From Bacteroidetes bacterium ADurb.Bin145 (GTDB taxonomy: Bacteria > Bacteroidota > Bacteroidia > Bacteroidales > VadinHA17): DNA of 64,000 nucleotides. This document shows positions 9,727 through 18,475 of this stretch, piece after piece (within the stretch, counting starts at the first letter, position 1; each line of letters opens with the position of its first letter). The stretch covers positions 278,918 through 342,917 of the forward strand of contig MWDJ01000001.1 in the NCBI GenBank assembly GCA_002070505.1, written 5' to 3'. A model generated the notes under the pieces. It was given only the letters and a program-made list of their open reading frames with translations. It made no database searches and was not told the origin of the DNA. A program made the translations under genes and the position numbers.

Positions 9727-9853
9727 GATGAATTTATTCATCACCCGCTATGAACGCTAACAATAATGAGGTCTCGGCACTCCGCGGTGAGAGCCGCCTC
9801 GTGGGTTGCTCATCAGACGATGAGCCTGGCGCGAAAACCATGATTTTTTCGCA
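9727..9853 (+). promoter_or_regulatory. Run of strong RNA hairpins spanning the start region of the aminomutase gene
   Basis: Four consecutive inverted repeats can be read: GATGAAT/ATTCATC (9727-9742); a nested stem GAGG-CGGC-CTC pairing with GAG-GCCG-CCTC (9768-9800) with one A-A mismatch and a 3-nt bulge; a perfect GCTCATC/GATGAGC (9808-9825) with a 4-nt loop; and a perfect GCGAAAA/TTTTCGC (9831-9852) whose loop contains an in-frame ATG at 9840. The block is more GC-rich than its surroundings and covers the first 30 codons if translation starts at 9750, or the whole 5' leader if it starts at 9840. I infer a cis-acting RNA (riboswitch, attenuator or start-site occluder). I do not recognise a known riboswitch class. 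Confidence 0.5.
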
Positions 9854-10991
9854 AAACGAAATCCCAACACAGTTAGTTAGCAACCGAAGTTCGGAGTTCA
9901 TAAACCGCTACTTCCCCCTAACGACTACAGATTCCTGGAATGATTGGAAATGGCAATTAAGAAATGCTATAACAAGCATTGACGAGCTAAAGAAGATCAT
10001 GAAATTATCCGAAAAGGAAATTATGGCAATTAATAATCTTAAAGGCCGTCTTCCAATGAGGATTACCCCGTACTTTGCTTCTCTTATTTACCAGACAGGT
10101 TATTCGCACCCGTTGCGGAGGAATGTCATTCCGGTCGTTGAGGAGTTGCTTCAGCACAGTAATGAGCAGTCTGATCCTTTACATGAGAAATCTTTTTCTC
10201 CCGTTAAGGGCATTGTTCACAGATATCCTGACAGGGTTCTGTTCACAGTAACACAGGTGTGCTCAAATTACTGCAGGTATTGCACACGTTCGCATTCGGT
10301 AGGTAAGCTCGATAAGCTTGGACGGCAGGACTATGAAAAGGCATTTGCATATATTGCTTCTCACACGGAAGTCCGGGATGTTCTCATCAGCGGTGGCGAT
10401 CCTCTTACATTGAATGACGATACACTAGAATATATTCTTTCAAACATAAGGGCCATCAAGCATGTTGAAATAATACGAATCGGGACCAGGATTCCTGTTG
10501 TTCTCCCGATGAGGATAACTGACAACCTTGTCAGTATGCTGAGAAAGTACCACCCTCTGTTCATCAGCCTTCATTTTTCACATCCGGCTGAAATAACAGA
10601 CGAGTGTGCAAAAGCCTGCAATAAGCTGGCTGATGGTGGTTTCCCCCTGGGAAGTCAGACTGTTCTTCTGAAAGGCATCAATGATAATGTGCCTGTAATG
10701 AAGGAGCTGATGCATAAACTGCTTATGATCAGGGTAAGACCTTATTATTTATATCAATGTGACCTTATACCCGGTTCAGGACATTTCCGCACTACCGTAA
10801 AAAAAGGTCTTGAAATAATAAAGGGATTACGCGGTTTCACCAGCGGTTATGCTGTACCTACTTTCGTTGTTGATGCTCCCGGCGGAGGAGGAAAAATCCC
10901 CTTGTTGCCTAACTATGTTGTAGAGCATAACAGCGAAAAGATCGTATTGCGTAACTATAAAGGTGTGCTTTGCGAATACCCTGAAAAATAA
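9750..10991 (+). CDS. kamA: KamA-family radical SAM aminomutase (lysine 2,3-aminomutase type)
   Basis: These enzymes use a [4Fe-4S] cluster, S-adenosylmethionine and PLP to move an amino group from C2 to C3 of an amino acid. The radical SAM motif CSNYCRYC (Cys171, 175, 178) is followed by TR (Arg180), which in lysine aminomutase binds the substrate carboxylate. The PLP lysine is in DAPGGGGK (Lys382). Two residues that hold the lysine side chain in the clostridial enzyme (Asp293 and Asp330) align with Asp338 and Asp375 here, at the same 37-residue spacing; glutamate 2,3-aminomutase is reported to have Lys and Asn instead. I therefore favour L-lysine to beta-lysine. Residues 1-30 lie in a hairpin-rich leader, so the true start may be the ATG at 9840. 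The gene leads a four-gene operon, 8 bp before an ATP-grasp gene. Confidence 0.88.
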   Translation: MNANNNEVSALRGESRLVGCSSDDEPGAKTMIFSQNEIPTQLVSNRSSEFINRYFPLTTTDSWNDWKWQLRNAITSIDELKKIMKLSEKEIMAINNLKGRLPMRITPYFASLIYQTGYSHPLRRNVIPVVEELLQHSNEQSDPLHEKSFSPVKGIVHRYPDRVLFTVTQVCSNYCRYCTRSHSVGKLDKLGRQDYEKAFAYIASHTEVRDVLISGGDPLTLNDDTLEYILSNIRAIKHVEIIRIGTRIPVVLPMRITDNLVSMLRKYHPLFISLHFSHPAEITDECAKACNKLADGGFPLGSQTVLLKGINDNVPVMKELMHKLLMIRVRPYYLYQCDLIPGSGHFRTTVKKGLEIIKGLRGFTSGYAVPTFVVDAPGGGGKIPLLPNYVVEHNSEKIVLRNYKGVLCEYPEK

Positions 10992-10999
10992 TACCGATA

Positions 11000-11974
11000 A
11001 TGAAAGTTGGGTTGACGTATGACCTGAGGTCCTGGTATCTTGACCGTGGTTTTTCTATGGAGGATACTGCTGAATTTGACAAGCAGGAAACGATAGATGC
11101 TCTTGATGCTGCACTTAAAAAAATGGGATTCACCACCGAACCCGTCGGGAACTGTTTTCAGCTTATTGAAGCTCTGAACCAGGGAAAAAAATGGGACCTT
11201 GTTTTTAATATTGCAGAAGGATTATATGGTGACGGAAGAGAATCGGTTGTACCAGCACTCCTCGATCAGTATAAAATTCCATACGTGTTCAGCGGTCCGG
11301 TTGTACTAGGCATCTCATTGAATAAGTATCTTACACGACTTGTTGTTGCAGGATCTGGTGTACCCGTAAGTCCTGGCTTCCTGATCTCAAATAAAGATGA
11401 CATAAGGAAATGCAGGCTTGAATATCCCTTATTCATTAAACCAGTTTCAGAAGGAACTGGTAAAGGCATTACTGAGAAAAATATGCTTGCATCCCCTGCT
11501 GAGCTGAAGGAGATGGCAGAATACATACTCGGACGTTATAATCAACCGGCTCTTGTCGAAGAATATCTTCCGGGCAGGGAATTTACAGTCGGTGTGATAG
11601 GGACCGGAGACGAGGCGTCAGCTATCGGAGGAATGGAAATTGAATGCAAGAACAATTACCCATATTCAGTTGAATTCAAGGAGAACTACCAGGAGTATTG
11701 CAAATATATTCCTATGGCTCAGGAGTTTAGTGATGAATGCAAGACTGTGGCTGTAAAAGTATGGAACGCTTTGGGCGCAACCGACGCCGGGCGAGTTGAT
11801 GTTAAAGCAGACAGGAATGGCAGGATATGTTTCATGGAAGTCAATCCTCTTGCAGGCTTGCATCCCATCCATTCCGATCTCCCGATCCTTTCACGTATGA
11901 TTGGAATAGATTACCAGACTTTAATTGAAATGATAATGAGATCAGCAATTAAAAGACACAATCTTGCCATATGA
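11000..11974 (+). CDS. ATP-grasp ligase, D-Ala-D-Ala ligase-like (first of two)
   Basis: A 324-residue ATP-grasp enzyme of the D-alanine-D-alanine ligase superfamily, which joins a carboxylate, activated as acyl phosphate, to an amine. Visible elements are an N-terminal domain with LVFNIAEGLYGDGRES, the ATP-grasp lid segment PLFIKPVSEGTGKGI (about residues 146-160), VEEYLPGREFTVGV, and the metal-binding C-terminal FMEVNPLAGLHP. It is unlikely to be the housekeeping Ddl: it sits between an aminomutase and a second, clearly different ATP-grasp ligase, with a 4-bp overlap to the latter. The likely acceptor or donor is the beta-amino acid made by KamA, but that is inference. Confidence 0.82.
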   Translation: MKVGLTYDLRSWYLDRGFSMEDTAEFDKQETIDALDAALKKMGFTTEPVGNCFQLIEALNQGKKWDLVFNIAEGLYGDGRESVVPALLDQYKIPYVFSGPVVLGISLNKYLTRLVVAGSGVPVSPGFLISNKDDIRKCRLEYPLFIKPVSEGTGKGITEKNMLASPAELKEMAEYILGRYNQPALVEEYLPGREFTVGVIGTGDEASAIGGMEIECKNNYPYSVEFKENYQEYCKYIPMAQEFSDECKTVAVKVWNALGATDAGRVDVKADRNGRICFMEVNPLAGLHPIHSDLPILSRMIGIDYQTLIEMIMRSAIKRHNLAI

Positions 11975-12942
11975 AAAGGAATAAATGCTGCATACTTTTC
12001 AATCAACCCCGGATAGATGCGCTGCCGGATGAACTGGATGTACTTGACCAGGTCGAATATATAGAAAAAAACCTTAATGATCTGGGTATTATTACATTCA
12101 GAAAGGGTATTACCCTTGATTTCATGTATGAGATTGCAGCACTGGCGAGCGACCCGCCTGATTTTGTTTTCAACCTTGTTGAGTCTATTAATAATAAAGG
12201 TGAGCTCTGCTATTTTGTCCCGGCATTGCTGAATATGTATTCTATTCCCTATTCCGGAAATCCGGTTGAGGCGATGTTCATAACGACAAGCAAGGCCCTT
12301 ACAAGCAAAACTCTTAAAAAAGCCGGAATAAACAATCCCGGCGGATATTCTCCATCAGAATATAATAAACTGATACCAGGCAACAGATATATAATTAAGC
12401 CGGTATGGGAAGACGGATCACTTGGGATAACGGGAGAATCGGTTTTTACTTACGTGCCTGGATATGAAAAGAAACTTAAAGAATATAAAGATACCCACTG
12501 GCTGATAGAGGATTTTATTGATGGCAGGGAATTCAATATAAGTGTTCTTGCAAGTAAGAATGGACCTGAAGTAATGCCTGCTGCTGAAATGGTATTTTAT
12601 AACTTCGATGAAGATAAGCCAAAGATCGTCGATTTTAAGGCAAAGTGGGAAGAGGGTTCATTTGAATATGAGAATACTATAAGAAATTTCCCGGGAGATA
12701 AACTCAACCCTGTTCTGAAGGAGAGAATTGAATCAGCTGCCCTTCAGTGCTGGCATGTTTTTGGACTGAAAGGATATGCGAGGGTTGATATGAGAATTGA
12801 CCGGAATAATATACCTTATGTTATTGAAGTCAATGCCAACCCGTGCATGTCGCCCGACAGCGGACTCGTAGCAGCCACCAGAGCAGCCTCGCTGCCATTT
12901 GGAGTGGTACTGCAGAGGATAATTGATGATTTAAATGATTAG
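11971..12942 (+). CDS. ATP-grasp ligase, D-Ala-D-Ala ligase-like (second of two)
   Basis: A 323-residue paralogous ATP-grasp enzyme whose ATG overlaps the previous stop (ATGA), indicating coupled translation. It has the same plan: FVFNLVESINNKGELC in the N-terminal part, YIIKPVWEDGSLGIT as the ATP-binding lysine segment, LIEDFIDGREFNISVL, and the metal-binding VIEVNANPCMSPDSG near the end. All ATP/Mg residues look intact, so this is a second active ligase and not a decayed copy. Divergence from its neighbour is large, which suggests different substrates, for example successive condensation steps. The third gene downstream encodes a GNAT, only 3 bp away. Confidence 0.82.
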   Translation: MKRNKCCILFNQPRIDALPDELDVLDQVEYIEKNLNDLGIITFRKGITLDFMYEIAALASDPPDFVFNLVESINNKGELCYFVPALLNMYSIPYSGNPVEAMFITTSKALTSKTLKKAGINNPGGYSPSEYNKLIPGNRYIIKPVWEDGSLGITGESVFTYVPGYEKKLKEYKDTHWLIEDFIDGREFNISVLASKNGPEVMPAAEMVFYNFDEDKPKIVDFKAKWEEGSFEYENTIRNFPGDKLNPVLKERIESAALQCWHVFGLKGYARVDMRIDRNNIPYVIEVNANPCMSPDSGLVAATRAASLPFGVVLQRIIDDLND

Positions 12943-12945
12943 TTC

Positions 12946-13428
12946 ATGAGTGCTTCAATATCATCAGGGATAACAAAAGCCGACAGGAAAAAAATTGAAG
13001 AGATCCTTCGATCCACGGATTTCTTTTATGAATTTGAGATAGCAACTGCTCTTGAAATTACAGATGAGACACTTTCTCAGGGAACAGAAGGAAGCGGATA
13101 CCACTGGATGAAGATCGTTGATGAGGATGGTCTTGTGGCATTTGCTAACTATGGCAAGAATGATTTTTCGACTCATTCATGGGAACTATACTGGATCGCT
13201 GTTCATAATAATTCGCGGCACAAAAAACTGGGATCGAAATTACTGTCAGCTATCGAGGACGATGTCAGAAGACTCGGCGGTAAGATACTCTGGATCGAAA
13301 CTTCAGGACGCCCGTTATATGCTCCTACCGAAGCATTCTATAAAAGAAACGGTTATGATTTACAGGCCAGTCTGAAAGAATTTTACGGGCCTGGCGACCC
13401 TAAACAAATCTACGCGAAGTTCCTGTAA
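12946..13428 (+). CDS. GNAT-family N-acetyltransferase
   Basis: A 160-residue single-domain acetyl-CoA-dependent acyltransferase. The A motif for acetyl-CoA pyrophosphate binding is seen as HNNSRHKKLGSKLLSAIE (about residues 88-105), followed by LWIETSGRPLYAPTEAFYKRNGY, the usual beta-5/B-motif region with a Tyr. It ends a four-gene operon with KamA and two ATP-grasp ligases. In N-epsilon-acetyl-beta-lysine synthesis an aminomutase (AblA) works with a GNAT (AblB), so this protein could acetylate beta-lysine or a ligase product; it is shorter than typical AblB and I do not assign that name. Confidence 0.82.
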   Translation: MSASISSGITKADRKKIEEILRSTDFFYEFEIATALEITDETLSQGTEGSGYHWMKIVDEDGLVAFANYGKNDFSTHSWELYWIAVHNNSRHKKLGSKLLSAIEDDVRRLGGKILWIETSGRPLYAPTEAFYKRNGYDLQASLKEFYGPGDPKQIYAKFL

Positions 13429-13590
13429 TACTTTCACTGGTTTACGCATCCACTTTATATTCAACAGGGATATATCTGTTAAAAAATTTCTTCGCGGGCC
13501 TCATAAAAATTAATTTTCCCGTGTGCTAATTCTTTGATAATTTCATAATTTGTGATTGCATAATTTTGAAATTATTAATCTCCTTCGGCT

Positions 13591-16548
13591 ATGAAAACAA
13601 AAATGTTTTTTCTGACGGCTGTATTTTTTGTAGTGGCATATACGGGTATCGCTCAGGTACCGGAAGGGTTTAACTATCAGGCTGTCGTTCGTGACGCAAC
13701 AGGTGCTATCCTGATAAATCAGACTATCCCCGTTAAGATCGCTCTTCTGGCCAACTCCCCGACTGGTTCGATGCTCTGGGAAGAACAACATACAGTTATA
13801 TCAAACCAGTTCGGTTTAATATCGCTTGTGTTGGGTACCGGTACAAGGACAGGCGGGACAAAAGCAAGCTTTTCATCGATAGACTGGAGTGCCCAGACTG
13901 TTTATATCAGGACTTCCCTGCAGTATCCCGGCACTACATGGAACACAATGGGAACGACCCAGATATGGTCTGTTCCATATTCACTTGTTGCAGGCAAGAC
14001 AACAGGTATAAATCCCGGTGCAAAGATCATAAGTGAAAATGATGCAGGTACAGAAGCTTTATTTGAAGTAAAAAGGAAGGATGGACAGACAGTTTTTGCA
14101 GTATATCCTGATGCTGTCAACGTTTTTGTTCCGAATTCGGGTGTCAAGGCTGCAAAAGGCGGATTTGCCGTGGGAGGTTTCGGTGGAAAAGGTTCTGAAG
14201 AATATTTCTGGGTGTCAGCCGACAGTGTCAGAATAAATATTGATCCTGACCCTTCAACCAAGGCAGCGAAGGGAGGCTTTGCTGTTGGAGGTTACGGTAT
14301 GTCAAAAGGTGTTCAGGATCGCTTTTTTAATGTTACAGGAGCTACGACAGTAAATACTGTTGCAGCATCGCCCCAGATATTATGGTATCCCAATAAGAAT
14401 GCTTTGCTTGCTGGAAATGTGCATATTGCTCATGTGGACAGTGTGGGTAATTATTCAACTGCATTCGGGTATCAGTCAAGAGCAATAGGTAATTACTCCC
14501 AGGCTTTTGGATATAAAGCAACGGCTTTCGGGGATTATTCAACATCGATCGGAAAAAGATCAATAGCAGGCGCTTATAAATCGCGGCATAATGCTTTTGC
14601 CCTTGGAAATGCCACGCAGGCTACAGGAGAAGATTCATACGCATTCGGTTCTGCTGCAAGGGCGACAGGTGAAAAATCTTTTGCGTTCGGATCTGTAGGA
14701 CTCGACGATTCAGGAAACCCCACAACAACTCCCACAACAGCAAGCGGATCATACTCAGTTGCGATAGGTATGGGGGCACAGGCTACAGCAAAGGGTGCAA
14801 TGGCAGTGGGCATAGGATCTATGTCCTATGGAGCCACCTCCAGCAGTTTCGGTTTTTACAGTACTGCTAATGGCAGCTACGCAACTGCCCTTGGATATAA
14901 ATCTTATGCATCGGGTTATAGTTCAGGCGCTTTCGGAAGCGCTGCACGGGCAGAAGGATATGCATCACTTGCCCTGGGAAGGAATAGCTATACAACAGGC
15001 TATTATTCAGTTTCCGTGGGAGACTCCGCAAAAGCCACAGGTAATTATTCAGGGGCATTCGGACGCCTTGCGAAAGCAAAAGGTCAATATTCAGTTGCAG
15101 TGGGCTACAATGCTCTTACAAAAGCTGCCGGCAGTTATTCTGTTGCTATTGGTGCCGGGGCAATCGCTTCAGGAAATTATGCCCTTAGCTTCGGGAACAA
15201 CAGTCAGGCAACAAATACAAATTCACTGGCTATTGGCAACAGCTCAGTTTCTTCAGGAGTTAATGCATCAGCCATGGGATATCAGTCACAGGCTAACGGC
15301 GAATTGTCACTGGCGCTTGGATCATATTACAGTTATTCATATTCACTTCTTCCCTATTTTTCAGGCACAAAAGGAGAATCAGGAGAAGATGATTCAAAAG
15401 GTGATTTTATAATAAGACCACCGATAATCGCTCCGATATTCAGGACCATAACATTCAACAGGGCTAATATAGCCGACGGAAAATATTCAATCGCAATAGG
15501 GAATGGAAATTATTCAAACAACGGAGGATTGACACTTGGTTCGAATAATAATGCTACTGCGTTCGGAGCAGTTGCTGTGGGTGTATCAAACTCTGCCACC
15601 AACACAAATACCTTTGCTGCCGGGTACAATAACCGCGCAACAGGTTACTATGCGACTGCCTTCGGGAACAACACCTATTCGAAAGCATACGGATCGTTCG
15701 TGATCGGTCAGTTTAATGAGATTGCAGGAGACTCGACAAAATGGGTAAGTACCGATCCTGTTTTCGTAGTTGGTAATGGTCTGAGCGAGAGTGACAGATC
15801 AAATGCAGTAACTATTTATAAAAACGGCCGGTCTATATTCTACGGCGAACATGCAAATGTGAGCTTGAATGACAAAAAATTTTCCATAATGTATGTTCCT
15901 GGAGTAGGTCTCATTTCTACAACTTCTGTCTTCGGTATCAAATCATATGTAAACCGCTCTGATGCAGGAGTTGATTATTATTACAGCGGATATTTTTATG
16001 ATACAGGTACAGAGGGAACCTACAAAGGACTTTATGCAGATGAAAGAACAGGAGGATCAATCGATGTTGCCGAGTATATTTACGACAGCAATAATAACAC
16101 TGAACCCGCAGATGTTGTTGTCGCCGATCCTTCCAATAAGGAAAGTGTTATTAAATCCTCAAGGCCATATCAGAGTTCTGTTGTAGGAGTCATCTCTACT
16201 AAACCGCATATGACAATGGGAATGGAGCTCGTTACCGATGAAAAGACCGGTGAACCACTAAAAAACTCAAGACCTGCTGCCCGCTTAGCTCTTACCGGAA
16301 GAGTACCGGTTAAAGTGACTGCAGAGAATGGTGCGATACAACCCGGTGATATGCTTACAACAAGTTCGGTTCCCGGACATGCAATGAAATGGACGCTTCT
16401 TGATGTTGCGAAAGCAAAAGACTTTAATGACCTGAAATCAATCCTTTCAGAAAATGAGACAAGGAGAAATGCCGTTCTCGGAAAAGCTGTTGAAGGTTTC
16501 TCCGGTACGGGGACCGGAACAATAATGGTTCTGATCTCATTGCAGTAA
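13591..16548 (+). CDS. Secreted YadA-head-like repeat protein
   Basis: A 985-residue exported protein. Residues 1-21 are a signal peptide ending AYTGIAQ. An N-terminal domain with the common Bacteroidota opening VPEGFNYQAVVRDATG and SVPYSLVAGK follows (about 22-130). From about residue 285 to 720 come many 14-16-residue repeats of the type YSTAFGYQSRAIGN, SYAFGSAARATGE, YSVAIGAGA, which is the left-handed beta-roll head repeat of trimeric autotransporter adhesins. The last 150 residues form a globular domain (ALTGRVPVKV, PGDMLTTSSVPGHAMK) seen in tail-fibre-like and surface proteins. There is no YadA beta-barrel anchor and no obvious type IX sorting domain, so how it stays at the surface is unclear. 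Its stop overlaps the ung start by one base (TAATG). Confidence 0.82.
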   Translation: MKTKMFFLTAVFFVVAYTGIAQVPEGFNYQAVVRDATGAILINQTIPVKIALLANSPTGSMLWEEQHTVISNQFGLISLVLGTGTRTGGTKASFSSIDWSAQTVYIRTSLQYPGTTWNTMGTTQIWSVPYSLVAGKTTGINPGAKIISENDAGTEALFEVKRKDGQTVFAVYPDAVNVFVPNSGVKAAKGGFAVGGFGGKGSEEYFWVSADSVRINIDPDPSTKAAKGGFAVGGYGMSKGVQDRFFNVTGATTVNTVAASPQILWYPNKNALLAGNVHIAHVDSVGNYSTAFGYQSRAIGNYSQAFGYKATAFGDYSTSIGKRSIAGAYKSRHNAFALGNATQATGEDSYAFGSAARATGEKSFAFGSVGLDDSGNPTTTPTTASGSYSVAIGMGAQATAKGAMAVGIGSMSYGATSSSFGFYSTANGSYATALGYKSYASGYSSGAFGSAARAEGYASLALGRNSYTTGYYSVSVGDSAKATGNYSGAFGRLAKAKGQYSVAVGYNALTKAAGSYSVAIGAGAIASGNYALSFGNNSQATNTNSLAIGNSSVSSGVNASAMGYQSQANGELSLALGSYYSYSYSLLPYFSGTKGESGEDDSKGDFIIRPPIIAPIFRTITFNRANIADGKYSIAIGNGNYSNNGGLTLGSNNNATAFGAVAVGVSNSATNTNTFAAGYNNRATGYYATAFGNNTYSKAYGSFVIGQFNEIAGDSTKWVSTDPVFVVGNGLSESDRSNAVTIYKNGRSIFYGEHANVSLNDKKFSIMYVPGVGLISTTSVFGIKSYVNRSDAGVDYYYSGYFYDTGTEGTYKGLYADERTGGSIDVAEYIYDSNNNTEPADVVVADPSNKESVIKSSRPYQSSVVGVISTKPHMTMGMELVTDEKTGEPLKNSRPAARLALTGRVPVKVTAENGAIQPGDMLTTSSVPGHAMKWTLLDVAKAKDFNDLKSILSENETRRNAVLGKAVEGFSGTGTGTIMVLISLQ

Positions 16549-17213
16549 TGGACATAAAAATAGAGACCAGCTGGAAGCAGAGACTGCAGCCTGAATTTGA
16601 AAAGGAATATTTTGCCAGATTAGTCAGCTTTGTTAAGGAGGAATATAAAACAAAAACCATTTATCCTCCGGGGGCGTTGATATTTAATGCATTCAACCTT
16701 TGTCCTTTCGACAATGTCAAAGCTGTTATAATTGGACAGGACCCGTATCACGGTGAGGGGCAGGCACATGGATTGTGTTTCTCAGTAAGGGATGGTGTTG
16801 CCTTCCCTCCCAGCCTGATAAACATTTTCAGGGAAATAGAATCGGATATGGGTTACAAGCCCCTTCCGACCGGGAATCTTGAAAGATGGGCCAGGCAGGG
16901 AGTGTTGCTGCTTAATGCCACACTGACTGTCAGAGCTCATATGGCCGGCTCCCATCAGAGAAAAGGCTGGGAGGAATTTACAGATTCAGCAATTACAGCA
17001 CTTAATAATGACAAGGAAAATCTTGTATTCTTTCTCTGGGGTGCTTATGCCCAGAAAAAAGGGGCATCCATTGACAGGTCGAAGCATCTTGTGCTTGAAT
17101 CAGTTCATCCGTCACCGCTTTCAGCATATAATGGATTTTTTGGCAACAGGCATTTCAGCCGGTGCAACGAGTACCTTATAAGTAAAGGGATCAAACCAAT
17201 TGATTGGAGGTAA
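16548..17213 (+). CDS. ung: Uracil-DNA glycosylase, family 1
   Basis: Removes uracil from DNA as the first step of base-excision repair. The 221-residue length is standard. Motif 1, IIGQDPYHGEGQAHGLCFSV, carries the catalytic Asp (residue about 64), and the uracil-binding HPSPLSAYNGFFGNRHFS segment near residue 186 carries the catalytic His. FPPSLINIFREI and GVLLLNATLTVR are also typical. The gene is start-stop coupled to the preceding repeat-protein gene, which suggests co-transcription only, not shared function. Confidence 0.96.
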   Translation: MDIKIETSWKQRLQPEFEKEYFARLVSFVKEEYKTKTIYPPGALIFNAFNLCPFDNVKAVIIGQDPYHGEGQAHGLCFSVRDGVAFPPSLINIFREIESDMGYKPLPTGNLERWARQGVLLLNATLTVRAHMAGSHQRKGWEEFTDSAITALNNDKENLVFFLWGAYAQKKGASIDRSKHLVLESVHPSPLSAYNGFFGNRHFSRCNEYLISKGIKPIDWR

Positions 17214-17235
17214 TCATTCCGTTAAATAGTCCGGA

Positions 17236-18411
17236 TCATCCTAAAGATTTCAAAGACTCCCTGATAATCCTGAAGATTTCTTCCGTGTCTTCAAACCCGG
17301 CTGATAATCTTATCATACCTGGTTCCGGATATTTTGCACCCCACACCGATGCTACAGGAAGCATCATTGTACGCGGATCTCCCAGCGATGGAATTATTTT
17401 GATGCTCTCTCTTACAATTTTAATGAATCTGTCCCTGAGCTTTCTTTTTTCATCCTTGTTTTTGCCGGCAAAATCAAACGTCACCATTCCCCCGAATCCC
17501 TTATTAAGGAATAATTTTACTGCTTCATTATGACTCGGATGGTCTTTCAGCCCCGGATACCATACCCTTGCAATATATGGAGACTGCTTCAGTAAAGCCG
17601 CGATCCCGGCAGCATTGATGAACTGCTGTCTGACTCTTAGAGAAAACGTTTTCAACTGCGTATTGAGCCTGTATGCATCATCCGCGGAAAGCATATGCCC
17701 GGCATATTTCCTGTATTCGACACACCTGTGCAAAATATCATCATCGTTCCCGCAGATAACACCAGCCGTTATATTTCCATGTCCGGATAAGTATTTGGTT
17801 GCACTGTGAATTACAACGTCTGCTCCATCTTCCAGAGGTTTCCAAAGAAGCGGTGTGGCAAATGTATTATCTACGAAAACTACAGCTCCATACTTCTTCG
17901 AGATGCTGATTATATCCTTTACATCAGGAACAATAAGCATAGGATTGGAGACTGTCTCAAGATAAACTATCTCCGGCCTGATCTTTTTCACAAGAGTTTC
18001 AAATTGTCCGGAATCGTATCTTTCGCCGTCAGGCGAAAAGCTATGTATATCAAGACCTCTTTTCTGCTTCAGGATAAAGTCAGCAAAAGTTATTGTTCCT
18101 CCATATATCTCACTGAAGAATAACCATGGTCTGACTTCCCTTCCTTTTTGAAAGACAGAGAATGCCACATCGATAGCTGACATCCCTGATTGGGTAAGCA
18201 AAGCCCAGGCTGCTCCTTCAAGCTTTAATATCTCTTCCTCGGCTGCCACTACAGTCGGATTGCGGTATCGCGAATAAATATACAGTTCTGGTTCCCGGTC
18301 GTTATTCGTCTCGTTATTGAATGCTCCGGCAGCAGTATCAGCATCGAAGAGTTCAAAACCGGCATCTCTGTAGACCGGGACACGTGAGCTGTTAATATCT
18401 CTTTTCTTCAT
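17236..18411 (-). CDS. Cys/Met-metabolism PLP-dependent enzyme (cystathionine gamma-synthase / methionine gamma-lyase family)
   Basis: A fold-type I PLP enzyme of trans-sulfuration. Characteristic pieces are ELYIYSRYRNPTVVAAEEE, EGAAWALLTQSGMSAI, VYLETVSNPMLIVPD, FVDNTFATPLL and the PLP-lysine motif SATKYLSGHGN, then SLGDPRTMMLP near the end. Which reaction it performs (synthase, beta-lyase, gamma-lyase or O-acetylhomoserine sulfhydrylase) cannot be decided from motifs alone. I chose the ATG at 18411 (391 residues). A start at 18486 would add 25 hydrophobic, family-unlike residues and overlap the upstream lipoprotein gene by 11 bp. The gene converges with ung across a 22-bp gap. Confidence 0.85.
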   Translation of the reverse strand: MKKRDINSSRVPVYRDAGFELFDADTAAGAFNNETNNDREPELYIYSRYRNPTVVAAEEEILKLEGAAWALLTQSGMSAIDVAFSVFQKGREVRPWLFFSEIYGGTITFADFILKQKRGLDIHSFSPDGERYDSGQFETLVKKIRPEIVYLETVSNPMLIVPDVKDIISISKKYGAVVFVDNTFATPLLWKPLEDGADVVIHSATKYLSGHGNITAGVICGNDDDILHRCVEYRKYAGHMLSADDAYRLNTQLKTFSLRVRQQFINAAGIAALLKQSPYIARVWYPGLKDHPSHNEAVKLFLNKGFGGMVTFDFAGKNKDEKRKLRDRFIKIVRESIKIIPSLGDPRTMMLPVASVWGAKYPEPGMIRLSAGFEDTEEIFRIIRESLKSLG

Positions 18412-18475
18412 ACCAGGTGTAAAGATTATTTTTGAAAAGGAGCAAAAATTCAGGAGACGGAGTAAATCCTCAATT

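Noticed and set aside
11000..11974. Housekeeping D-alanine-D-alanine ligase (ddl)
   Set aside because: It is in an operon with an aminomutase and a second ligase, and not near cell-wall genes; the family motifs fit but the context does not.
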